Of a DNA stretch of 64,000 nucleotides, positions 1 to 11,417 are shown piece after piece (positions within the stretch are counted from its first letter, which is position 1; each line of letters begins with the position of its first letter). Source of the DNA: Ampelomyces quisqualis (lineage: Eukaryota; Ascomycota; Dothideomycetes; Pleosporales; Phaeosphaeriaceae); NCBI GenBank assembly GCA_018398575.1, contig JAGTXZ010000014.1, positions 310,001 to 374,000 of the forward strand. Direction: 5' to 3'. The position numbers were made by a program, and so were the translations under genes. The notes below the pieces were generated by a model. That model was not told where the DNA came from, made no database searches, and worked only from the letters and a program-made list of their open reading frames with translations.

Positions 1-201
1 CGAATTCGTCGCTGTGCTGGAGATGGACAAGGAAAGCTGGCCATGCGGTGGACTGGGCATATTTTGGGAACAACTCCATTCGATGATCAACATGTACACG
101 GAAAAAGCACTACGGCTTCCCAGCGCCCACATGACATGTCGCACGCTGCAAGGTATTCCAACAAAATACCTCCTCTTTCTTTCTATACCTGCTCAACACA
201 C

Positions 202-2586
202 TTATTTATTCACCTCGCTGTCCCTCCCGACCACCGGATTCTCGCCCTTGGGATACACTGAATCGCTCTCCAACAACTCATCCGGCTTATCTGCATCCAA
301 TCTATTCAGCATGATTCCCAACTCAAACATGTTCGCACAAGCTTCTTGATCCTTGTCCGCACGAGAAGGAGGTTCAGACTTACCATGTCTAGCATACAAA
401 TGATATTCTTCATCCGCATACTTGCCCACGCGGCCAGCCTCGACCTCCTTGCGCGTCAAGCCGAGTTTGTTTTTTGGCAGGCCCATGGACGCGAGGAACG
501 AGACCGAGTTGTTCCATTCGTTTTCTTTGCGTGTGTTGCTCCAATGCAGTTCTTCGGCCATGATGTCGATGACTTGCGGGAGTGCTTCGAGGGTCGCTTG
601 TGCGTTCAAAAAGGCAAGACGCATGCGGCGTGCGAGCACGTCGGTCGCCGTCTGCGCGTACTCGTGGCGCACGCAGTACCGGACTTCGCCGTCAATGTAG
701 GGGTACAGACCGGATATTTTCTTGCCGCGCACGGGGAAGCGTTGCTCCGTGGGCGAAGAGAGTGCGGCGACGGTCCAGGCGCGGTCGCCGTAGGCTTGGC
801 AGAGGTATTTGGCGACGTCTATTTCAATGCCGTAGTGTTGGATTAGATTGATGAAGAGCGTCTTGGAGTAGCCGTGGGCGCCGACGAGGCGAACGCGGTG
901 GGTTTGGCACGTTCCGTCGAGAGGGGCCTCGTCTTTGACTTGAGTTCCGCTGATGAGGGTGGCGTCAGTGAGGGAGCTGGTCTTCAAGCCGAACTCCTTG
1001 ATCGCCTCGTCAACAGTCTCCTCAGCCATCTGTCGGTAAGTAGTCCACTTGCCACCAGAGCACGTCAGGAGACCAGAAGGAGAGGTGGTGACAAGATGGT
1101 TACGGACGAGACCTTCGGTCTTGGGTGCGTTGGGATCCTTCACAAGCGGGCGAATTCCAGACCATGCAGCGAGGACATCGCCTCGCCTCACGTTGATCTC
1201 AGGTTGCAGGTAGCGCTTGACTTCCTTGAGGATCCAGTCGATCTCGTCTTCACCAGCGATAGGGTTCTGTTTGATCTCGCATGCAGTGTCGGTGGTTCCA
1301 GCGATTGTGTTGCCTTGCCATGGAAGGAAAAAGATCACGCGGCCATCAGAGGTGTTGGGGTCGATAAGACCCATGTTCGCAGGGCTGTAGAATCCAGGAA
1401 GAATGACGTGAACGCCGGAGCTGGGTGCAACAATCTCTTCGACCGTCTGGTCGTCCATCTTTCGGATGGAATCGGTGAATGGTCCAGTAGCGTTGATGAT
1501 GCCTTTTGCCTTGATCTTGAATTCCTCAGGCTTCTTGCCGTCCATCTCAGCAACGCAATCTTTGGCAGTCGCACCGCAGAGTCGTCCATTGGCATCTTTC
1601 TCTAGGCCAGTGATTTCAAGATGGCTGACGACGGTCGCCCCGTAAAGCGCGGCAGTCATAGCAAGTGAAACATTCATGCGGGAGTCGTTGTGTGCACCAT
1701 CTATTACTGTCAGTTGCGTACTTCACCCAACCACACCGAACGCACCGTAGTATACCAGAGCTCCGACCAAGCCGTCCTTCTTCAACATGGGGAAGGCGTC
1801 CAGGGCCTTGCTCTTGGTCAAAAAGTACGAGCTCTCAATGTTCTCAGATCCAGCGAGGAAATCATAGAACTTTGTCCCAGCCCAAAAGTATGGAGCCTGC
1901 CACCACTTCTGGAGGGGGATCATGATCGGGAGCCATTGTGACAGGTGGGGAGCGGTGTCCAAGAAGTATCGACGTTCGCGGAGGGCTTCGACAACGAGCG
2001 CGTACCTGTGTAGTGATTAGCAGTGGGCAAGTAGAGGCTTACACGTCGCTCACTGGTTGTAGTCCAAGTTCCAAACAGCTTTTTCCAGGTACCGCACACC
2101 ACCGTGCACCAACTTTGTGCTCTTACTGCTGGTTCCACTGCTAAAGTCGTCTCGCTCCACCATGGCCACCTTCAAACCTCGCGTAACAGCGTCAAGCGCA
2201 ATGCCCGCACCCGTAGCCCCACCACCAATAATCAACAGATCATACGGCTCTTCGCCGGCACTCTCTCCTGACGCCGGCTGCGTACCACTTCCAAGCAAAT
2301 GTCTCGCTTTATCTGCAACATTCGCCAAGACACCGCCGCTGCGCTTCAACGCGGCAATCTGGTCCTCTCGGCTCTGGACCAGTGGGAACTGCGGAGGTCG
2401 AAAGACACCGCCCTCGCCGTACGTGGGCGGCGGGACGGCAGCAGCTTCTGTGCCAGGGATGTCGCGCGGTCGGTATGCGAAGTAGAGGGCTGCGCTGCCA
2501 GCAAGCCCGGCACCAGCTGTGTACAGCAACGGCTTGATAAAGCGGCTACCTCGTCGTGCCGCCATGATGGGTAGTCGAGTCTCCAC
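202..2586 (-). CDS. GUT2: Mitochondrial FAD-dependent glycerol-3-phosphate dehydrogenase
   Basis: Oxidises glycerol-3-phosphate to dihydroxyacetone phosphate at the inner mitochondrial membrane and passes electrons to ubiquinone. I read three exons: 2586-2054, 2005-1746 and 1700-202 (introns 48 and 45 bp), giving about 763 residues. The N-terminus has a basic leader and one hydrophobic segment (about residues 20-40). The FAD-binding motif [17 protein letters not shown] follows, then [19 protein letters not shown], and later AGTTDT and [18 protein letters not shown], all in the order of yeast Gut2. The last 80 or so residues are an extension beyond yeast length. Translation may instead start at the second Met (2565). 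Intron positions rest on frame and GT..AG signals. Confidence 0.95.
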
Positions 2587-3390
2587 GCCAGTCTAGTGCA
2601 AGCTCAATCGGGCGCTCGTCGTGTCGTCCCGAGTGTTGTCGAACAAAATCCAAAGGGAATATCGTCGTAGCACCAACCAGGCTCCAACCTACATCTAAGC
2701 CCTTGATCAGCGGCCGCGCTCCGGAACATCCCCCCGAGCACCGCACATACCTCGCCAACGCGTCAAAACAACATGACGAGCCGCGCGCTGGAACAAGTGG
2801 CAGATTTTCCGGGGGCGAGAAAGGCTGGCAATTGTGGCGAGAGAGGTTGGGAGTGGAGCTCCCGAGTTCTGAACAATGCACAGCTGCATATGCCATGACG
2901 ACTGGTGCGCGATCGCGTCTACGTTGCTCCACCTCGGTAAAACGGTGCAATTTGCCCCGACAAGGGAGCGCCGGCACCCCGTGTTATGTTGGGGTAAAAG
3001 GAGGCCCTGGATGGAATTTCGGTGGGCTTGGATCTTTGCTGCTGCCGTCTCGTGCGCGGACTTTGGTTCGTGGCGCAGCCGGCTGGGGCTGGTCAGACTG
3101 CGACGGTGATTCGAATGTGCAAGTGTCACGTCAGGCAGGTTATGCGATGGCCATCGAGACGCGCTATCCACTGATCGTCTCGGAACCGGCACGCCCTTCG
3201 CTAGTCAGGAATGCCAAGGAAGCAGAGCCTCACCTAGTCATGCATGGTCGGACTTGTCTTGTTTGAACTGATTGGATTTGTCACGTCGACGCCATCTCAT
3301 GCAATGAGACTGTACCGCACGGCTCAGATACGTCCAACACAATCCCGCAGGCCCCCGTGGTATGCAAGGCAGGAGAGACTTCCACCTCCC
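2587..3390. other. Intergenic, no gene seen
   Basis: Open frames on both strands here have no recognisable domain and overlap each other. It probably carries the GUT2 promoter next to position 2586 and the 3' region of the SPX gene. Confidence 0.5.
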
Positions 3391-6221
3391 TTAGACCCGT
3401 AGCACCCAACTCAGAAGGAGCACAGCCAGAGCAACAATGGCCGCAGCAACACTCAAAACAGCTCCTTGGTGCATCCAGCCCAGTCGTTCTTGTCGTGTCT
3501 TCATGCTAATGATTGCAACAGCACACAGCATCAAGGTGCAAATCGTGCCGAACAGTACTCCAACATCTACAGCGCCCCTCTCTTTCTTGCGACTCGTCAC
3601 TGTCATGAGGCACAGGATGAAGTCGATAGCTATAGCTGTCGTCAAGCATGTCAAGTATAAGCGCAACTTGGTCATCTCCGTCTTGTGCTGGCGAGTCTCC
3701 AGTTCGGTGAGAAGCGACCTGCGCTCCACAAGGGCGTGGGCATCTCGGTGCGGGTCACGTAGCGAACGGAAGAGGCTGCTGATGTAGCCTTGTTGTGATG
3801 CCCTGCGGTTCAGCGTCGGTACCGTACCGTAAGTTGCGCCTCGAGTCATGGGTGAACTATACATTGTACCGTCATCACTCGATTCGTCCTCTGCAGCTGA
3901 CAGAAGCGACTCTTGGTCAGCTTTCATCTTCCAACCAAGCATCTGCCTCGTTCTTCTCGACCATTGTTCAAGAAGCTCCTGACCGGGGAATTTGACTGGC
4001 GCATCTGGATCGACATATATGTAGTACCCTCCCGTTTCTTCCTCTTCCGGATTGTCGTATTCGTTCCAATAGCGCTGCACTTCCGGCTCCTGGTCTGCCG
4101 GCATGATTGGTGGGGGATATTCCGAGTACGGCTTTCTCCGCTTCTTACGGAAAGCTTGCAGCGGCGGCGGGTCAATAAATTCTGGCGCCGAGGTAACAGA
4201 TGACTCGTTGTTGTGAGATGCCAGAGGGCTCGACTGCCCGTCATATGATGTATTCGAAGTAGAGGTAGGCGGTGGCGAGTTCTGCGAAGCTGATCCAGCG
4301 GTGCTTGTCTTGGTGCGCCGACTTTTTCGTTTGACCGCTTCCGGCAATTTGCGTATGTCTTGCTCTAACAGTGGTATCTGGAGCAAATTAGCTTTTGATT
4401 CCAGGCCGAAGAAGTCGGGGCACAGAGTAATGAGAGAAGTCTACTTACCCAGAAGGGTGAAGTCATAGAGGTGGGCTTGCAACAAGTCCATACCGCATGA
4501 GCTTCGATAGAGAACCCACGAACGCGTTCAACCTGCGCTTGTTAGCTTGATGGCTGGGTGAACGCCAGGCAACAACGTACCAAGTGACTTCGATCAAGCG
4601 TCTGAATCAGCAAAGCTGCTTGGGCACCTTCGCGACGGACCTCCAATATGGCGTGAGGAAACTTGACGGCTTCTGACTGCGCTGCTGAGGGCCAATCGTC
4701 GCTGGCAAAATCCTTACTCATGGACTCCTTCATGTAAACGTCCTTATCCAATGTTGCCCACACACCTGCTGCCGAGCTGTTCTGGAGGCCAATGAAGCGC
4801 GTACGCTTCGAGCCAATTCCAGCGATCGGTCTCGCTTCTTTGTGCTCCTGAACCCATTGCTGGACAGCAGATACTTCGCTGCCGCCGCTGGCATTCTGTT
4901 TGTTTTCCTCCTGCTTTTTCGAGCCATTACCGAATCCGGCAAAGGACCAAATCCCTTCACCCCAGAGAGCTTGCAGAGATTTGACCGAGCCTCGCATAGT
5001 CTTGACACCAAGTTGTTGGGCTTCGGTGTCAGCGCAGACCACCACTGCAGCATCCCCAGATGACACGCGATGCACGCTGCCGGCAGCTTTGAAAACGACG
5101 TTACCCTTGGTGGCTTCAGTCGATCCTATCGTGCTTGCATTCTGCTTTATTGCGAACGCCTCAGCATGGTCCAAAACCAGGAGGCCAACTTCATCTCCTG
5201 TGCCAATATATCGGTCAGTATCCGCCACAGAAGACCGCCGCCGGGCTGGTGTCGCATTTGCAGATTGATTTCGGGAAGCCGACTGGGTGCCACCTGTGTA
5301 GAGGCGCATCTGCTGCAGAAGCAATACTTGAGTCTCGACATAATGGTCAGGATGTATCCAATACGTAGCTCTACTGCCATGAGATCCTAGTGGAATGGTG
5401 CTCAGGGCCAAGTCAAAGTCCAGGTCATCACCTTGATCCAAGGTTCTGGAGATGCGCGCGGATTCTGATTGTGTCCTGCCAGTCTCGAGTTCAGCTATAG
5501 ACGCCCCGTCTCCATCGAATATTGCGCGGAGAGCGCCGAGCACCTTGACGTATTGGTCGAGCAGGTAGCTCAAATCCAGTTGAAAAAGGCTGCCAGGGCT
5601 ATTGATCACCTGCTCCTTGAAAAGTTGGTGAAATTCTCTATCTTTAGTCCACCGCCTGTACTTTTTCAAGATCTTAGTGAAACCGGTCCGCTGAGCGACC
5701 TGGAAACGCGACAGCGAACGTATCTCCTCACCAGTCCTACGATTGGTTAGCTGCCTAGGTCCCCCCTCTCCCCAGCAATGTCACATGACGTACCTCGTTA
5801 CGTCTGCATCTATCTTCGCGTACTTCTCCACCGTCCTGGCAGGTAGGCGTGCACCAGGCGCGTTTGCGCGTTGTTTCTGGCGCAACTGCTGCAAGCTTTT
5901 GCTGATATGCTCCAAGCGCCTCTCGATTTCGCCACTCTTGCTCCTCACGAAGAGGTTGATGCGATCATGTTGGGTGTGTAGGACTTGCAGGAAGGTCTCG
6001 CGGAACGCTCGCTCGCTGCTTTCGCCTTGCCCGGGTATTGATACGGCTTTGTTGGTGCCGGGGGTTGTCTGGTGCTTGATTAAGTCTTTGAGGTAGTCAT
6101 AGTCGATGTTATCTGGTGTCTGATTAGGCTCGATCCGCGAGCTGCCGGATGCTGTGGCTGAGCACGTACAATGTCCCCATTCTGGAATTGAGCGAGTGCG
6201 AAGGGTGTCACCAAACTTCAT
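3391..6221 (-). CDS. VTC5: SPX-domain vacuolar transporter chaperone subunit, Vtc5-like
   Basis: Five exons: 6221-6170, 6112-5794, 5736-4581, 4532-4449 and 4377-3391. They give about 865 residues, almost the length of yeast Vtc5. The N-terminus is an SPX domain (MKFGDTL..SIPEWGHYNIDYDYLKDLIKH, then KYAKIDADVTRTGEEIRSLSRF and KKYRRWTKDREF). A low-complexity middle follows in place of an obvious catalytic polyphosphate polymerase tunnel domain. The C-terminus has three membrane segments of the Vtc1/DUF202 type (LTTAIAIDFILCLMTV, VGVLFGTICTLMLCAVAII, VLSVAAAIVALAVLLLSW). In the family, SPX domains sense inositol pyrophosphates and Vtc5 stimulates the VTC polyphosphate complex at the vacuole. The first intron (6113-6169) is 57 bp, in frame and free of stops. 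Confidence 0.85.
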
Positions 6222-7613
6222 CTGCAGAGTAGGTGAGAGTCGGGTGTGAGGTGCGCGGCGAGCTCAGCTGGGCCGGGTGGTTCTGGTGATGTCGTACAGC
6301 GAGCAGCGAACTGTTCGACTGTCAGATAACGAGGCAATTGCATGCTTCATGAGGATAGCGTTTCGGCCAAGGGTCGCGAGCACTGCGAAACTGCATCGAG
6401 CCGAACCGGTGTGGCAGGACAAACGATAGCGGAGTACCCACCGTGTGACGATGATTGGAGACGCTGATTGGAGACGCTGATAGTAATGCGCAGGGCTGAG
6501 AATGCTGGTGCTTGTCAAGACTGTTTGCGTGATTGGCAGAGTGACGTAGGGCCGACTCGTTTGTGATGGGATGCTTGGGTCTGGGTCAATGGCTGGAGTG
6601 AAAGGAAAGATCAGTGCACCGTGGCAGTGTGCGAAGTGTGCGATGAGGGCAGCCGTGCCCATGCTACCGAGAGAACACAGAATGACATGGACTACTCCGT
6701 ACAGAGTCCAGACATGCTGCTTCGGCCATCAACCGCCGCGGAGTTAGTGTGCTTGGAAGCCCAGGTCGCACCAGACGGGCGCGTGCCATCAGCGCTAACG
6801 TCCCATCGCGGGCACGTTTCTGCATTCATGCTGCTGACGGCACGAGGCACGTTTCCGGCAATACGCCCTCGGCTTTGCCCTGCGAAGAATGTGAGTGGCT
6901 GCTCCTTACGGAGATGAATGCAAGCTGCCGATTCTTCCTGGCTTTGGCTCTGCTTGCATCTGCAAGAGAAGTCGTGCGTCCCATCAACCAACCAGGTAGG
7001 CGAGCAGCATGCGCTGCCCACAATACGCTTGCTCCGAACATTCCACCGGCCCACAGCAAGCAGGGACTCTCGGTTCGAGTGGGACTGGAGTGGTGGTGTG
7101 TACCACCGGCCCATAGCCTAGGCTATGGGGCAGCCGTGTTGACGGCCACTGTAGCATGGCCTAGATCTCCCTTGACTCATGTCTCAACATCAGCGCGTTC
7201 CTCCATCACACCAAACTGACCCGGACACGGCGCAAACCTCTGCATGCATGCACGAACAAAAAAAGCTTCACGAAGCATTCTGAAGGAACAACTGGCATTG
7301 CCGCCGCTGCGGGCCAAGCGCATCATCATGTTGGATGTGAGGGTCGTGTGCTGCATACTTGATCGTTCTAGCCCTAGCGCAACAGGTTGCTGATAGGTTT
7401 CGCTTCCATTGGTTGGTTCAGGATCGTGTGCAAATCAAGTGCCACACTTCTGCGGCTTGAGTACTTTGGAACACAAGCAGTGACTCGTCACGATAAATCA
7501 TCTCGAAATGCCCATGTAAACTAGAGTGTACATGACGGCAGATAGCGATACGCCTATCTGCACTTGTTCTAACCCAAGCGCGATTTACCCCATCTTTATA
7601 TGCCCCGAGGCAT
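6222..7613. other. Intergenic, no gene seen
   Basis: About 1.4 kb between the SPX gene start and the ILV6 stop. Overlapping open frames on both strands show no domain. It holds a perfect 20 bp palindrome, CCCATAGCCTAGGCTATGGG, at 7110-7129, and an imperfect ACTCCGTAC-type palindrome near 6691. Confidence 0.5.
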
Positions 7614-8635
7614 TTAACCTGGAGGAAGCAAACTACTGTCGACAATGTCTTCCGCGTCCTTCGCTTCGACTTCGTCCGATCCATGGAGTGGCGAGCGAGG
7701 TAGGGCCATAAGACCTGCCACAGTGTTAGTACCTGATCAGCGACTGGTGCGACATATTGGTACTGACCTGTTCGCGCTGATTCAAGAATACCAAAAGGAG
7801 TGATGAGCTTCATAAAGGAATCGATTCTGGTGGACTTTGCCGAGACCTCAACGATGCAGTTGTTTGTGCTGATGTCCAGTACCTTTCCACCAAACTGGTG
7901 AGTCATAAAGGTAATGGCTCGCAGATGCTCGTGCTTGTGACGGAGCGCCTGACTGATGGCCAAATTGGATGGATGGAAATCCCTCCGCAAGGCGTCGCGC
8001 GCACTTTGCTGCGCCAACGCATCGCGATCGGCGTCAGAGATGTTGTCCTGCTCCGCCTCGGGCATTTGTGCCATTTCCCGGTGATGTGCGAGGAGCTCCT
8101 CGAAGTACTCGGGACCGAGAATGGAAATCTTGGCGAGCAGCAGTTCGCGCTGCACAAGAGGCGACTGCGTGTAGTCCAACACGGCCCAGACCGGAACGAG
8201 ATCCTCGAGCTGTCGGCGTGCCTGCTCTACCACACCCTCTTGGCCCTGCAGGACGATGGTCATACGAGACAAATCGTCCACCTCGGTGTTGCACACAACC
8301 AAGCTGTCGATGTTGAAGCCGCGAGCGGCCAGGATGCCCGAGACGCGAGACAGCACGCCGGGCTCATTCTGCACCAAGCAGTTGAGAATATGGCTCTTGG
8401 GCGGGGTCTGCGACGGCAGAGGCGTCTCGTAGAGGATGTTGCTGACGGCAGCCGGCGCAGACCAGGCGGGAGGACGGTCTTCGGTGGGGAGAGGGGCGAT
8501 GCGGCGGTGCAGGGCCTTGTAGGCGAGCGCTTGCGTGGACGACGAGCTCGAAGCTCGCTGCTGCTGGCGGACGGCGCCCGCGCATTGCCTGCTGAGCAAG
8601 CGGCGCAGGGGCGGGATGGCTCGTCGCGACGCCAT
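7614..8635 (-). CDS. ILV6: Acetolactate synthase regulatory (small) subunit
   Basis: Regulatory subunit that confers valine feedback on acetolactate synthase in mitochondrial branched-chain amino acid synthesis. Two exons, 8635-7768 and 7714-7614, give 322 residues. A basic, Ser/Ala-rich leader of about 60 residues fits mitochondrial import. An ACT domain follows (HILNCLVQNEPGVLSRVSG, FNIDSLVVCNTEVDDLSRMT). The fungal-specific insertion lies between the ACT domain and the ITFMTHQFGGKVLDIS region. The second exon ends LMALPRSPL...SSLLPPG. Reading through the intron would give a longer unrelated tail, so the spliced form is preferred. It is divergent from the KH gene with 268 bp between starts. 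Confidence 0.93.
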
Positions 8636-8903
8636 GGGGGGCAGGCAGTCCCTGGTGAGGCAATTGGCGAGGGATGGGGCGTGGGCGGGTGGCCGTGACT
8701 ACGAGGCCTGGGTGGAATAATTGCCCATGGGCGCGCGCGATGTCGGCAGCCGGAAGCGGAAAGGTCGGGCGTTGGTGGTAGTCTTGGCGGACTACTACTG
8801 CATGCCGAGCCTCGCCTCGCCTAAAGGCTAACAGCCGTCAATTCTGCAACTCACCTTTGCGCGGCACCTCGTCCACGTAGCCCGCCACCACGCACTGCCC
8901 ACC

Positions 8904-10928
8904 ATGTCCGAGGAACGCCGCCCGCGGTCGCGCTTCGACAGCGACGACGCCGAACGCCCCGTCCGCTCGCGCTTCGACACGGATCGCCGCTCCCGCTCGC
9001 CCTCGAGGCGCGAGTCCGAGTCGCATCGCGCGCGCAGCCCAGTTGCCCGAGAAGCTTCAGACAGCCCGGCCGCGGCCGCCTCCGTCAAGAACAAGGCAGC
9101 CGCAGCGGCGGCGGCGGCGGCGAGGATCAACGCGCAGATCCAGGCGAAGAAGGGCATCCAGCATGTCGACGTGCCACCTATTCGCTCTGTACGCCGGCCG
9201 GCGCTGCATCACGTGAGCCGCGCTGACAAGCCCAGGTGCAAACCCCTCCAGTCGTCCGGTCGCCCTCTGCTGGCCCCGGCCAGGCTGTCTCCAGCGACAT
9301 CTACCAACAGGACGGGGACTACATCAAGGACATTGAAATCAACGATCTGCGTAATCGCTACACACTGACCAAAGGAGCAGTCCAGAAAAGGGTAAATTAC
9401 TTTTGTCGTCCATCACTGATGCTCCAGCATCATGCTTTTCCTCGCAGTCGCTGCCATGTCCGCTCCGTGCAGCATCGCAAGGCTGCTGGTGGGCTTTGTG
9501 TTTGCAACCTCCCCTCGTGGGAGTAGAGCTTACTTGATCTTCTAGCCACCCCTCCCCTTCTAGCAAATGCTAACCTCCATGTGACATTAGATCAAAGACG
9601 AGACTGGCGCCGGTACGCAATCCGATGACATTTTGACTTGACCGTTGGAGAACAGCTGCTTATACATGCGAAGATGTCACTACTCGAGGAGAATACTATC
9701 CTGACAAGAACATGGCCACAGTTGCTGTAAGCTTCACCTCAGAACCATCACCCCAGCCTGACTGATGTGTTTCCAGAGCCCCCCGCTCTATCTTCGTGTA
9801 ACCAGCACGTCTAAAGAAGGCCTAGATTCGGCTACTCAGATGATCGAGGACATGATGAAAGAAGATCTGCCTAACCTTGTAGACGAGCGTCGCTTCCGTC
9901 GTCGCGAGCCAGAGAACTTCGAACGCGACGAGTTTGGCCGAGTATGCTCTGACAGCACCATGATAGCATTTCGACGGCTAACAGTGCGCAGCGCAAATGG
10001 CCTGAAGAGAAGATCTTTGTAGGTCTCGAACCGATCAGCGGCTTTAACTTGCGAGCGCAGGTGGTCGGTCGTGGCGGCGACAACGTAAAGTACATCCAAC
10101 AAGAAACCAGCTGCAAGGTCCAGATCAAAGGCCGCGGCTCAGGATTCATGGAGCCACAATCAGGCCAAGAGAGCGATGAGCCCATGTTTCTTCACATTGC
10201 AGGACCCCGTCCTGAAGGTGTAGCTCGCGCCAAAGAGCTCTGTGACGAACTCCTCGACAAGGTAAAGGCGGATTACCAAGCCTACAAAGACCGCCCGCCG
10301 CCAAGTCGCAACTACGGTGACAGAGACGCTTCCTCTAACGGAAGACCGCCCTATGGTGACCGAGGCGACCGTGGCGACCGAGATCGAAGCCAGAGCTACG
10401 GCTACGGTGGAGGTCAAGGTGGCTATGGCGGACAGGGCGGATATGGAGCCTCTACTGACTCCAGGTCTCCTGTTGCAGCCACTCCTGTTGACCCAAACGC
10501 CCAAGCTGCCGATTACAATGCTCAGTATGCCCAATGGGCCGCTTACTATGCCCAGAACCCAGCTGAAGATCCCTACGCCGCCTACGGAGGCTTTGCCGCC
10601 GTCATGGCCCAGTACTCGCAAGCAGGGGCTGCCGGTGCTGGCGCTGCTACAGGTTACGGTCAGTATTATGGTCAAAGTTATGGTCAGACACAGTCTCCTG
10701 CGCCTGGTGCGGGTGCCGGCATACCTCCCGCCCCCGCAGACCAGTCCGCATATGGCGCGCCTCCGCCACCACCGCCTTCAGATGCCACTGGATATGGAGC
10801 ACCTCCGCCGCCACCACCACCTGCCGCCTCGCCTGGTGGCTACAGTGCGGTATGTTTTGGCACAAAGAATTACTCCACTCGCCGTCTTTACTAATCTTTG
10901 GCAGGTGCCTCCACCTCCCGGCTTGTAA
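8904..10928 (+). CDS. KH-domain RNA-binding protein, KHDC4/BLOM7-like
   Basis: Seven exons: 8904-9188, 9236-9391, 9591-9612, 9674-9726, 9777-9941, 9992-10849 and 10905-10928, giving 520 residues. The N-terminus is Arg/Ser/Asp-rich with an alanine tract, like splicing-associated proteins. A conserved block IYQQDGDYIKDIEINDLRNRYTL and a first KH-like region (TTRGEYYPDKN, PPLYLRVTS) come next. A KH domain follows: EEKIFVGLEPISGFNLR, then VVGRGGDNVKYIQQETSCKVQI, where GRGGDN is the GXXG-type loop. The tail is Gly/Tyr/Gln-rich and ends in proline runs, a low-complexity, prion-like composition. Exon 3 is only 22 nt. In animals the family acts in pre-mRNA splicing; the role here is inferred. Confidence 0.85.
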
Positions 10929-11417
10929 GTCCGTCAAACGACTGTGATCGAGCACTTACGACAGGCTTCACGTGCGACTCCGTTGCAATCTTGCGTCCAG
11001 ATGTGTGGGTTTCCATTCCAGCAAGCAGATGGAAGCTCGCTTCTTACTGTGATCACGCTTGCATTGTGCCCCGCTACGCTGCGTAGATTCAGACACGGCC
11101 TGAAATGTACTTTTCTGGTCCCGTTGCGATTGGGCAGAACCAGTAGTTACACAGCTAGGATACTCGAATGCAAACAACATTGTCTTTGATGCGCGAATCA
11201 TGCTGCTATACACTACACGTCTGACGTGATGATGATGGACATGTTTTTTTTGTTGTTGCACAACCCAGTGCTGGAATTCATCTACCATTGATATAAATGA
11301 CACCATCTGCCTAAAAAAACAAACGCCTCCAACAAGGAAGAAGCACACCAACAGCACGTCAGCCCAAAATCTCATGTACACTGTTTTCTTATTCCCATTT
11401 GTCCCCCACGGTCAATT
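10929..11417. other. Intergenic between converging genes
   Basis: It lies between the stop codons of the KH gene and the Tag1-like gene and holds short T and A runs. No coding sequence is supported, so it most likely holds both 3' untranslated regions. Confidence 0.5.

Noticed and set aside
6749..7219. 156-codon plus-strand frame in the gap before ILV6
   Set aside because: An opposing frame covers the same bases, composition looks random, and no domain was recognised.
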